From Gemmatimonadota bacterium (GTDB taxonomy: Bacteria; Gemmatimonadota; Gemmatimonadetes; Gemmatimonadales; GWC2-71-9), in assembly GCA_003220985.1 (NCBI GenBank), contig QHTY01000238.1:1153-11619 (forward strand): a DNA stretch of 10,467 bases, in the 5' to 3' direction. The position numbers and the translations under genes are program-made. Shown in pieces: positions 1-5,755 of the stretch. The notes below the pieces were generated by a model. It ran no database searches. It was given only the letters and a program-made list of their open reading frames with translations, and had not been told where the DNA came from. Position 1 is the first letter of the stretch. The number at the start of each line of letters is the position of its first letter.

Positions 1-497
1 GTGGCCTTGATGATCTCCTCCACCGCCTGAGGCGGGTTGAGGAACGTCACGCCACCAATCGCGGGCGTGGCCTGGCGGCCGTCGCCGGTGCGGAGATCCG
101 CCAGTCCGGTCCGAAGCTTGTCGAGAACAATGCGCGCGGAAGCGGCGCTCGTCTCCGGGAGCAGCGCGATGAATTCGTCGCGTCCCAGGCGGGCCACCAT
201 GTCCGTCGCTCGCAGGGCGCCACGCAACACCGTGGCGGCCGCGCGGACCAGCTCGTCGCCCACGCGGGAGCCAAGGTCGATTGCCGCCACGCTGAAGGGG
301 TGCTGGTAGCGGCGGGCCCGCTCGATTTCCGCTCCCGCCGCCTCGCGAAAGGCGCGGGCGTTGCGGACGCCGGTCAGGTCATCGACGCGCGCCAGCCGGC
401 GCTCGCGGGCCAGCGAACGGCGCAGGGCCATGATGGCCCAGGTGAGGCCGCCGATGGCGATGAGGGCCAGGATGATGATGGGGACGCACTGACGCAC
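1..497 (-). CDS. Membrane-anchored degenerate GGDEF-domain protein (3' end cut by window)
   Basis: Last visible gene of the minus-strand operon; 165 residues are visible and the frame is open to the window edge. I start it at GTG 497, 16 bases after the preceding stop, because no in-frame ATG lies there and the GTG directly precedes a hydrophobic helix (residues about 6-25, IIILALIAIGGL). A short basic linker leads to DDLTGVRNARAF (39-50), the usual entry of a GGDEF (diguanylate cyclase) domain. The signature at 105-109 reads GRDEF rather than GGDEF, and later parts (FIALLPET, AIGGVTF) match the family. Between AAIDL (71-75) and VGDELVRA (79-86) about ten residues are missing, including the FKxxNDxxGH segment that normally binds GTP and metal. 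Known for the family: these residues are needed for c-di-GMP synthesis. Inferred: probably catalytically inactive, perhaps a GTP or c-di-GMP sensor, or decaying. No inhibitory RxxD site can be recognised. Confidence 0.8.
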   Translation of the reverse strand, partial: MRQCVPIIILALIAIGGLTWAIMALRRSLARERRLARVDDLTGVRNARAFREAAGAEIERARRYQHPFSVAAIDLGSRVGDELVRAAATVLRGALRATDMVARLGRDEFIALLPETSAASARIVLDKLRTGLADLRTGDGRQATPAIGGVTFLNPPQAVEEIIKA

Positions 498-513
498 ACC
501 GGAAAACTATTTG

Positions 514-954
514 CTAGGGCGGGTTTTTGCCCACGGGCACCACGGCAACCGCGTACCAGCAAGGATTCCAACGACATCCCTCCATCACGACACGGATGCC
601 ATACGCCATAGTCGTCTGCGGCGTGAAACGCAGCGTCGGCAGGCTCTCGCTGTTGCGTTCTTTGGCAATCTCACTGCCGCTCGACGTCAGCAGCGTCAAT
701 TGCAGTCGCGAGCAGTCATCGTCGCACACCGCGATGATCTCGTAGGATGTTCCCTGAACCAGCGTCGTCTCGAACGACGCGGTCTCATCAGTGTTCAGGG
801 GGCCCGATCGCTTGACCACGGGCGAGGGTGAGGGTGTCCCGACGGCGGCGACGGCTCGCTGGACGCGCTCCTGCACCTGACGCTCCCAGCGTTGTTGGCC
901 GAGCGCCGGCGAGGCAAAGAGCGCCATGGCGAGCAGGATGAGGAGAGCGATCAT
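514..954 (-). CDS. Small secreted protein with two cysteine pairs, PPC-like beta-sandwich
   Basis: 146 residues. The frame is open further upstream, but the start is set at ATG 954 because it begins a good signal peptide (MIALLILLAMALFASPALG, cleavage likely after residue 19) and its ATGA overlaps the stop of the gene before it. After a charged helix and a Pro/Ser linker (40-52), residues 58-140 look like a beta-sandwich of the kind seen in bacterial pre-peptidase C-terminal domains: a polar stretch, then VCDDDC (76-81), RFTP (109-112), and CRWNPC (127-132) near the end. The four cysteines suggest two periplasmic disulfides. The function is unknown. The fold assignment is from pattern only. 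Its place behind an ABC transporter and two other secreted or membrane proteins suggests an accessory envelope role. Confidence 0.82.
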   Translation of the reverse strand: MIALLILLAMALFASPALGQQRWERQVQERVQRAVAAVGTPSPSPVVKRSGPLNTDETASFETTLVQGTSYEIIAVCDDDCSRLQLTLLTSSGSEIAKERNSESLPTLRFTPQTTMAYGIRVVMEGCRWNPCWYAVAVVPVGKNPP

Positions 955-2132
955 CGCACCTGGCGGCGTGCCGCCGTGCCGGCGACAATCGCTATAGCGA
1001 GCATGGCGATGGTGAGCGCGAGCCCGACTCCGCCCAGCGGCGGCGCCGGACCAAGGCGAATCGGCCGGACGAAATCGCGCTGCCTGTCCGCGGTCCACTC
1101 ACCGACTGGACGCTTGAGCGCCGTCGCAAGCGCGGTGTCCACCGGCTGGGAGGACGTCCAAAACGCGAGGAACCGATCGCGGCCGACCGCATGCGCGACA
1201 TCCCCCAGGTAGCGCCCCGCCTCGACCAGTCGCTGGATGCGGTTCCAGCGCCGGTCCACCTGTATGATCTCCGGAAATGGAGTCGCCGGTTCGTCACCTG
1301 CGCCCGCCACCACCGCAGCGCGACACCCGTCAGGCCGACCGGCTAGGCACGCGACCGCCATGGGCGGTAGCGAGTAGATCGCGTCCCAGTACCAGGAGTA
1401 GCGAGGCTCCGCCATCTCAATCATGGAATTGCTGCGGCCCCGCGCGCCGGGGTCGAGACTCGCGGCCAGATCCCAATTCCGCGCTGCCAACCAGCTGTGC
1501 ACCGGTACGCCCGGCGTCCCGAAGGCGGCGTAGAACGCGCACGGTCCGAGCCCGGCTTTGAGTGAATGGACGAGGGCTCCAAACGAGAAGAACCGGTCGC
1601 GGGTGTTGCTCAACACGTTGCGCGTCCAGTAGCGGCCCGCTGTCACGACCGCAAGGCAGGTCGTCCGATCGGTCGAATCTGGTGGCAGATAGCCGGCGAT
1701 CCCCTCGTCCAGCGCCGGCCGGTCACGTGGCGGTGAGAGACTCGCCCACCGGATGACCAGCGCGACGCTGACTTTCGTCTCACCGAGTCCGAGCTGTCGC
1801 CACGCGACGTGCGCGGCGCTGTCGGCGATCGGCGCGGCAAACGTCACGCCGCTGTCATTGACCACCACCAGCGAGTTGCCACGATCGCTCGCCGCGCGCA
1901 CCACGTCGTGGATCTGGCGCCGCGCGCTCACCAGTCGCAGGGATTGCTCGACACCGCGCCATTCCTCGGCTAACGCTTGCGCACGCTGGCGCGCCGGCGT
2001 TCCCCGCGGTGTTTGAAAGAAAAAGACTGGCTGCTCTCGGGTGGACTGCGCACCGCGCGGCGGCACGTAGGCCAGCGCCAATGCGACGCAGCTCGCCAGC
2101 GCGGCGACGACCCAGGGCCTTAGAGACGCCAC
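951..2132 (-). CDS. Envelope protein of unknown function, paralog of its upstream neighbour
   Basis: 393 residues. I place the start at GTG 2132: a GAGGAG ribosome-binding site lies six bases upstream, and the first residues then form a signal anchor (about 5-24, WVVAALASCVALALAY). Longer starts would overlap the neighbour deeply and give a low-complexity N terminus. A hydrophobic helix (about 368-387) near the C terminus followed by basic residues suggests a second membrane anchor, leaving a large extracytoplasmic region. Recognisable patches: RAQALAEEWR (50-59), LDEGIAGYLP (141-150), FYAAFGTPG (200-208) and CLAGRPDGC (262-270). The DEGIAGYL patch resembles the segment following the zinc site in gluzincin-like peptidases, but no HExxH is present, so I do not call it a peptidase. 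It shares several patches in the same order with the preceding gene, which it overlaps by 13 bases. Function unknown. Confidence 0.82.
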   Translation of the reverse strand: MASLRPWVVAALASCVALALAYVPPRGAQSTREQPVFFFQTPRGTPARQRAQALAEEWRGVEQSLRLVSARRQIHDVVRAASDRGNSLVVVNDSGVTFAAPIADSAAHVAWRQLGLGETKVSVALVIRWASLSPPRDRPALDEGIAGYLPPDSTDRTTCLAVVTAGRYWTRNVLSNTRDRFFSFGALVHSLKAGLGPCAFYAAFGTPGVPVHSWLAARNWDLAASLDPGARGRSNSMIEMAEPRYSWYWDAIYSLPPMAVACLAGRPDGCRAAVVAGAGDEPATPFPEIIQVDRRWNRIQRLVEAGRYLGDVAHAVGRDRFLAFWTSSQPVDTALATALKRPVGEWTADRQRDFVRPIRLGPAPPLGGVGLALTIAMLAIAIVAGTAARRQVR

Positions 2133-3208
2133 CGGCTGCTCCTCGCCGCGCAGCAACCAAAGACTGCTGTCCACGCGAGCGCTGCGATGCCGGCCCACCA
2201 CGGGAGCGTCAGCGTAGCGGGACGCGCTGCGAGCGCCCGCTCGCGCCACCGCATCACGAGCGAGTCCAGGTTCATCCCGGCGGCGCTCGCGAGTCGCGTT
2301 GCGATCGGTGCGTGAGGATCAGCGACCAGACGCGTATACGCCTCCCGCCCGCCGGCGCGCAGCGCCTCCCGCATCAGCGCCAGACGCGCTTCGGGACCGA
2401 GGGGTCGAGGCAGCGCGCCCCGGGGCAACGCCTGCAGCAGCCCCGTACAGGCGTCGTCGTGGTGTTGCAGGCACCGCTGCAGCCCCGGCGCGGTCGGCCC
2501 GCGCGCGAAGTAGTCGGTGAAAGATCCCCGGACCAATGCTTCGCGTTCCGCCGCGGTGACGTACCAACGCTCGAGGATCCCTGCGGAATCATTCAGCTCG
2601 AGCACGTCCGCGCATTTGGGGATAGCGCCGAGGAAGCAGCTCCGCGCCGCCTCGGAGGGCGCCGTGACCAGCTGGAGAAAGACCGCACGGTACTCGTCGT
2701 GCGCACGAACGGTTGGTCGCAGTACGGTCCCGAGCCAGCCCGCCAGCCCCGCGTCGAAGCGAGGTGGAATCACGGTCTCAAGGAGGAGCGCTGTCGTGCT
2801 GCCGACATCCAGGTCCCACGGTACCTCGAGACCGACATGCAGCACGCTACGGCGGATCGCGGTGTCGGGATCGACGGTTCGAATGATGTACGGCTGTGCG
2901 GTCAGCACCGCCGCGGCACTTCCATACAGGCTGTCGATCGCCGGCCAGGCACGCTCGGCGGCCGCTCGTAACGGCAGCGGCGAGGGATTGGCGATGATGC
3001 GCAAGGCGCCGACGGCGATCGTATCGGAGCCCGCCGTGGCGCGCTCTCGTTCGAGGCTATCGGCGATGTCGGCGAGCCGCTGCGCCTCGCGCCAAGTGCT
3101 GAGCAGGCTGTCCGCGCGGCGCTGCAGGCGATCCATGACGGGATCCTGAGCGGCGAGCGGCGCTGCCAGGAGCGCAGCGGCAAATAGGGCGGCGACCAGT
3201 CTACACAT
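2120..3208 (-). CDS. Envelope protein of unknown function with C-terminal membrane anchor
   Basis: 362 residues. ATG 3208 overlaps the end of the permease gene by eight bases and begins a signal peptide (MCRLVAALFAAALLAAPLAA, cleavage probably before Q21). A helical, coiled-coil-like stretch follows (26-56, containing RADSLLSTWR), then a mixed domain with FDAGLAGWLG (151-160), two C-x7-C motifs (CFLGAIPKC at 191-199 and CLQHHDDAC at 246-254), and an end pattern of hydrophobic helix plus W-R (GMNLDSLVMRWR). A C-terminal transmembrane helix (about 335-352, WWAGIAALAWTAVFG) ends in a basic tail. The order of patches resembles extracytoplasmic gluzincin-like proteins that lack the catalytic HExxH; this is inference. 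It lies between the permease and its probable paralog, so a role with the transporter or at the cell surface is likely. No specific function is assigned. Confidence 0.83.
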   Translation of the reverse strand: MCRLVAALFAAALLAAPLAAQDPVMDRLQRRADSLLSTWREAQRLADIADSLERERATAGSDTIAVGALRIIANPSPLPLRAAAERAWPAIDSLYGSAAAVLTAQPYIIRTVDPDTAIRRSVLHVGLEVPWDLDVGSTTALLLETVIPPRFDAGLAGWLGTVLRPTVRAHDEYRAVFLQLVTAPSEAARSCFLGAIPKCADVLELNDSAGILERWYVTAAEREALVRGSFTDYFARGPTAPGLQRCLQHHDDACTGLLQALPRGALPRPLGPEARLALMREALRAGGREAYTRLVADPHAPIATRLASAAGMNLDSLVMRWRERALAARPATLTLPWWAGIAALAWTAVFGCCAARSSRWRL

Positions 3209-3866
3209 CCACCAGCATCCAGCGTCCCGTGAAGACCGCGAGCGGACCCGGCCCGCCGACCAGAGCCGTCTGCAGCACGCCCGTCAAGTTGAGATCGAGG
3301 CTGGCCATGTTCGCCACGACTTGCACGAAGATGAGCACCGCGACGACACTCAGGATGATCCCCGCCGTCCGCGCCGTTCCCGCGGAGATGGCAAAGAACA
3401 CCGCATAGGCGACGAACACCGCCAGCGCGAACCTGACGGTGAGTGCAATAGGGTACGCTTGGAGTCCCGGCGCGAGCGTGGCGGTCCACGTCGCGAGGAA
3501 CGCGCCGGCGAGGACAGCAGCAATAGGCGCCACCAGCAGGACAAATCCCGCGGCGAAGCGCAGCAACACGTAGTGCCAGCGGGGCAGCGGTAACGTGAGC
3601 GCGTGAATGTGGCGGCCACGATGATCCGCCGCCCAGGCGGCGATCGCCACGAGCAGGCCGAGCGCCGCGGCCAGCAGCGGATACAGCGTCCCCCACGACT
3701 GGACCGCTCGCAGCAATTCCTGGGCTTGCAGGGCGCCACGGCCGGGCCGCGCGGCGCCCTGCAACGACAACAACGGAATCGCAAAAGCGGCTACCGTCCC
3801 AAGCACCACGATCAGCCGGGACCATTTCCATTGCGCGTAGAGCACCGCGCGGAACATCGCGCTCAT
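3201..3866 (-). CDS. ABC-2-type transporter permease
   Basis: 221 residues. ATG 3866 is chosen because it overlaps the ATPase stop as ATGA and the protein then begins with the amphipathic MFRAVLYAQWKW typical of ABC-2 permeases; the longer open frame upstream is a shadow of the ATPase gene. About five or six membrane helices are visible: 17-35, 60-80, 99-127, and three more between about 133 and 190. After helix 2 the motif DHRGRHIHALTLPLPRWHYV (81-100) matches the conserved cytoplasmic LPLPR coupling segment of this family. It should pair with the adjacent ATPase to form an exporter or a membrane-acting complex. Substrate unknown; by analogy with YtrA/BcrA-type operons it may handle an envelope-active compound or respond to envelope stress. 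Confidence 0.9.
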   Translation of the reverse strand: MSAMFRAVLYAQWKWSRLIVVLGTVAAFAIPLLSLQGAARPGRGALQAQELLRAVQSWGTLYPLLAAALGLLVAIAAWAADHRGRHIHALTLPLPRWHYVLLRFAAGFVLLVAPIAAVLAGAFLATWTATLAPGLQAYPIALTVRFALAVFVAYAVFFAISAGTARTAGIILSVVAVLIFVQVVANMASLDLNLTGVLQTALVGGPGPLAVFTGRWMLVDV

Positions 3867-4765
3867 GAATGCACCGCCCTTCCACGGAAGCCACGCAGCA
3901 GCTCGACGAACCCGTCCTCGAGATCCAGATCGATGACATCGCGGATCGACGCGCCCAGGCTCTCGACGTATCCCGCCATGGCCGGCTCCCAATTGCGGAC
4001 CACCCATTGCTCGCCGGCGCCGTTCGAGCGCTCACGGGAGAGGAGCTGGAACGGGGGATCGCCGATTTCAGCGGGCGCGCCCGTCACCACCAGGCGCTTG
4101 GTCCCGTGCTTCAGTTTGTCCATGGGTGATTCGGTGATGAGTCGTCCATTGTCCATCACGGCGATCCAGTCGCACACGCGCTCCAGCTCGTGCACGAGAT
4201 GGCTCGAGATGAAGATCGTCGCTCCCCGCTCGGAGACATACGTGAGCAACGCGCTGAGAATGTCGCGGCGCACGACCGGATCGAGTCCGTCGGTGGGCTC
4301 GTCGAGCACCAGTAGCGCGCCGCACTGCGCCAGCGCCAGCAGAATCATCAGCTTCGCCTTCTGCCCCTTCGAGAGCCGGCCAAACAGCTGCGCTTGATCG
4401 AGCTCGAATTGTTGGACGAGTTCGCTGGCGCGGGCCCGGTCCCAGCCGGGATAGAACGCGGACTGAAAGGCGATCAGCTCGCGCACGGTCATGGTCGCGT
4501 CGAGATGCGGCTGTTCGGGGACGTAACCGACACGACGGAGGATGCGCGCGTATTGCTGCGGCATCGAGTCCCCGAGCACCGTGATGCGGCCGCTCAATGG
4601 TTGGAGCAGACCGAGGATGAGCCGAATCGTGGTCGTCTTGCCGGACCCGTTGGGCCCGAGAAAGCCATAAATCGATCCGCTGGGCACGTGCAGATCGAGC
4701 GCGGGGATCTCGAACCCTTTGCCGGCCCGGTAATGCAACCGTTCGATTTCGATGGCATAGGTCAT
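3863..4765 (-). CDS. ABC transporter ATP-binding protein (YtrB/BcrA-like)
   Basis: 300 residues, single nucleotide-binding domain with all catalytic motifs: Walker A GPNGSGKTT (37-45), Q-loop Q85, signature LSKGQ (131-135), Walker B and D-loop LLVLDEPTDGLD (151-162) and the switch histidine H189 in SSHLVHE. The signature has LSKGQ in place of LSGGQ, and an AFYPGWD patch (103-109) precedes it; both are common in ATPases of GntR-linked transporters. The C-terminal 80 or so residues form the extra domain seen in this subfamily. The ATG at 4765 overlaps the stop of the upstream regulator frame as ATGA, and its own stop overlaps the permease start the same way. It energises the adjacent permease at the cytoplasmic face. 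Nothing in it looks damaged, unlike its regulator. Confidence 0.95.
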   Translation of the reverse strand: MTYAIEIERLHYRAGKGFEIPALDLHVPSGSIYGFLGPNGSGKTTTIRLILGLLQPLSGRITVLGDSMPQQYARILRRVGYVPEQPHLDATMTVRELIAFQSAFYPGWDRARASELVQQFELDQAQLFGRLSKGQKAKLMILLALAQCGALLVLDEPTDGLDPVVRRDILSALLTYVSERGATIFISSHLVHELERVCDWIAVMDNGRLITESPMDKLKHGTKRLVVTGAPAEIGDPPFQLLSRERSNGAGEQWVVRNWEPAMAGYVESLGASIRDVIDLDLEDGFVELLRGFRGRAVHS

Positions 4766-5096
4766 GGCGTCTTCACTCCCAATTCCGCCTCGAGGGCACG
4801 TTGCAGCTCCGCCAGCGCCACGCCGGCGCGGCGCGCCTCCGCGAGCAGCTTGCGAACGAGCGCGCTGGCCTGCTGGGAGCGTTCCCGCGCGCGCCGCCCC
4901 GGCGCGAGCTCGCGGACAAACGTCCCCGCCCCATGGCGAATCTCGACGAAGCCCTGCGCCTCGAGATCGCGATAGGCCTGCGTGATCGCAGCGGAGCCGC
5001 GCTGCCCAGCGTGCCGGTCGCGATCGCCAGCCGCACGCGCTCGGCGATCTGGACATACAGAGGAATGGGACTGCGGGGATCGATACCGTGAAACAC
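4762..5096 (-). pseudogene. YtrA-type GntR regulator, broken by internal deletion and frameshift
   Basis: Two frames together make a YtrA-subfamily GntR regulator. The first, from GTG 5096 (weak GAGG upstream), encodes 30 family-like residues: VFHGIDPRSPIPLYVQIAER through VRLAIATGTL. The second, from about 4998, encodes GSAAITQAYRDLEAQGFVEI followed by RHGAGTFVREL and a helical C-terminal tail, ending at TGA 4762-4764 within the ATGA of the ATPase start. Between them the expected PGxxLPSVRxLAxxLGV segment, the core of the winged helix, is missing: about 46 bases by comparison with the family, not a multiple of three. As read, translation would leave frame near 5006 and run through an Arg-rich tail to a stop at 4773. 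The clean junction with the ATPase shows this was a normal lead gene of the operon. It is either a recent pseudogene or a sequence error. If broken, the operon may have lost local repression. Confidence 0.8.
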
Positions 5097-5117
5097 GCAG
5101 GCGGCCTCGCGTGCCAG

Positions 5118-5129
5118 TGTACTAGTACA
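5118..5129. promoter_or_regulatory. Palindromic operator candidate, TGTACTAGTACA
   Basis: A perfect 12-bp inverted repeat (TGTACT/AGTACA) lies 21 bases upstream of the GntR start codon, in the 108-base divergent region, and shares a base with the -10-like box. Dimeric GntR regulators usually bind such palindromes at their own promoter, so this is the best candidate autoregulatory site of the ABC operon. It stands out as an AT-richer patch in GC-rich DNA. Binding is inferred, not shown. Confidence 0.5.
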
Positions 5130-5155
5130 GTATAACAGTCGCCCACGACTCGCAA
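5129..5155 (-). promoter_or_regulatory. Candidate promoter of the ABC operon
   Basis: On the minus strand a TATACT (5134-5129) resembles the -10 consensus. A possible -35 TTGCGA (5155-5150) lies 15 bases before it, a short spacing. It would start transcription inside or just after the palindrome, 15-30 bases before the regulator's GTG. The -10 part is the more convincing half. Confidence 0.4.
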
Positions 5156-5204
5156 GCGCCGGCCGTTGTGGCAGATTTCTAGCACGACTCAACGAGGAGA
5201 GCAC

Positions 5205-5696
5205 ATGAGCGAGAAAAGGGCGTTTCTCGACGCCTGGGAGCGGGAGACAGCGACGACGGTGAAGGTCCTGCGCGCCTACCCCGGCGGGAAAGAAACCATG
5301 AAGCCCCACACCACCTGTCGCACGGCCCAGGAGCTGGCGTGGACGTTTGCGTTCGAGGGTGTGGCCGCGACGCAAGCGCTCCAGGGCGAGTTCAAGTTTC
5401 CGCCGACGAACATGCCGGCGATGCCGAAGACGTGGTCGGACACCGTCGGCGAGGTCGAGCGCGTGTTCAAGAAGATGGCCGACACGGTCCGCAAGGCGGA
5501 CGACAGTGATCTGAATTCGACGATCAAGTTCTATACGGCTCCCAAGCAGATGGGCGACGTGCGCCGCCAGGATTTCCTGTGGATGATGCTGAACGACATG
5601 ATTCACCATCGCGGGCAATTCTCCGTGTACCTCCGGATGGCGGGCGGCAAGGTTCCGTCGATCTACGGTCCGTCCAAGGACGAGCCGTGGCAGTGA
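5205..5696 (+). CDS. DinB-family protein
   Basis: 163 residues. ATG 5205 is preceded by GAGGAG with five bases of spacing, which decides it over an in-frame ATG at 5166. DinB proteins are four-helix bundles, usually metal-binding and often thiol-linked or damage-inducible; most have no proven substrate. Visible family features are KPHTTCRTAQELAW (33-46), and NDMIHHRGQF with SVYLRMAGGKVPSIYGPS downstream (130-157), a signature of one common subfamily. Where many relatives have a histidine after ELAW, this protein has Thr47, so one of the usual metal ligands may be missing; the His pair at 134-135 is present. It is followed by the Ada-type gene on the same strand after 59 bases, so the two may be co-expressed. 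It is divergent from the ABC operon and shares its promoter region. The biochemical role is unknown. Confidence 0.9.
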   Translation: MSEKRAFLDAWERETATTVKVLRAYPGGKETMKPHTTCRTAQELAWTFAFEGVAATQALQGEFKFPPTNMPAMPKTWSDTVGEVERVFKKMADTVRKADDSDLNSTIKFYTAPKQMGDVRRQDFLWMMLNDMIHHRGQFSVYLRMAGGKVPSIYGPSKDEPWQ

Positions 5697-5701
5697 GGAT
5701 T

Positions 5702-5747
5702 TGAGCGCACAAAACGGATAGAACTCGCGTGGGCTCTCGCGTAACAT
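5702..5747 (+). promoter_or_regulatory. Possible ada promoter with Ada-box-like site
   Basis: TGAGCGCA (5702-5709) matches six of eight bases of the E. coli Ada box AAAGCGCA. TAACAT (5742-5747) fits a -10 TAnnnT box and ends eight bases before ATG 5756, which would give a leaderless or nearly leaderless mRNA and explain the missing ribosome-binding site. Both are short matches and could be chance. Confidence 0.25.
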
Positions 5748-5755
5748 TCTCCACC

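Noticed and set aside
2009..2971. A 320-codon plus-strand open frame
   Set aside because: Antisense to the two envelope-protein genes, which have signal peptides, coupled starts and membrane anchors. The plus-strand product is Arg/Pro-rich without recognisable features.
951..3208. Zinc metallopeptidase annotation for the two envelope proteins
   Set aside because: Only a DxG(L/I)AG(W/Y)L patch resembles gluzincins; neither protein contains HExxH.
4985..5010. Programmed frameshifting to rescue the GntR gene
   Set aside because: No slippery run or hairpin signal is evident at the junction, and a frameshift alone would not restore the missing winged-helix residues.
5729..5755. GTG start for the Ada protein nine residues upstream
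   Set aside because: The extra residues do not match the family N terminus, and no strong ribosome-binding site precedes the GTG; ATG 5756 fits better.
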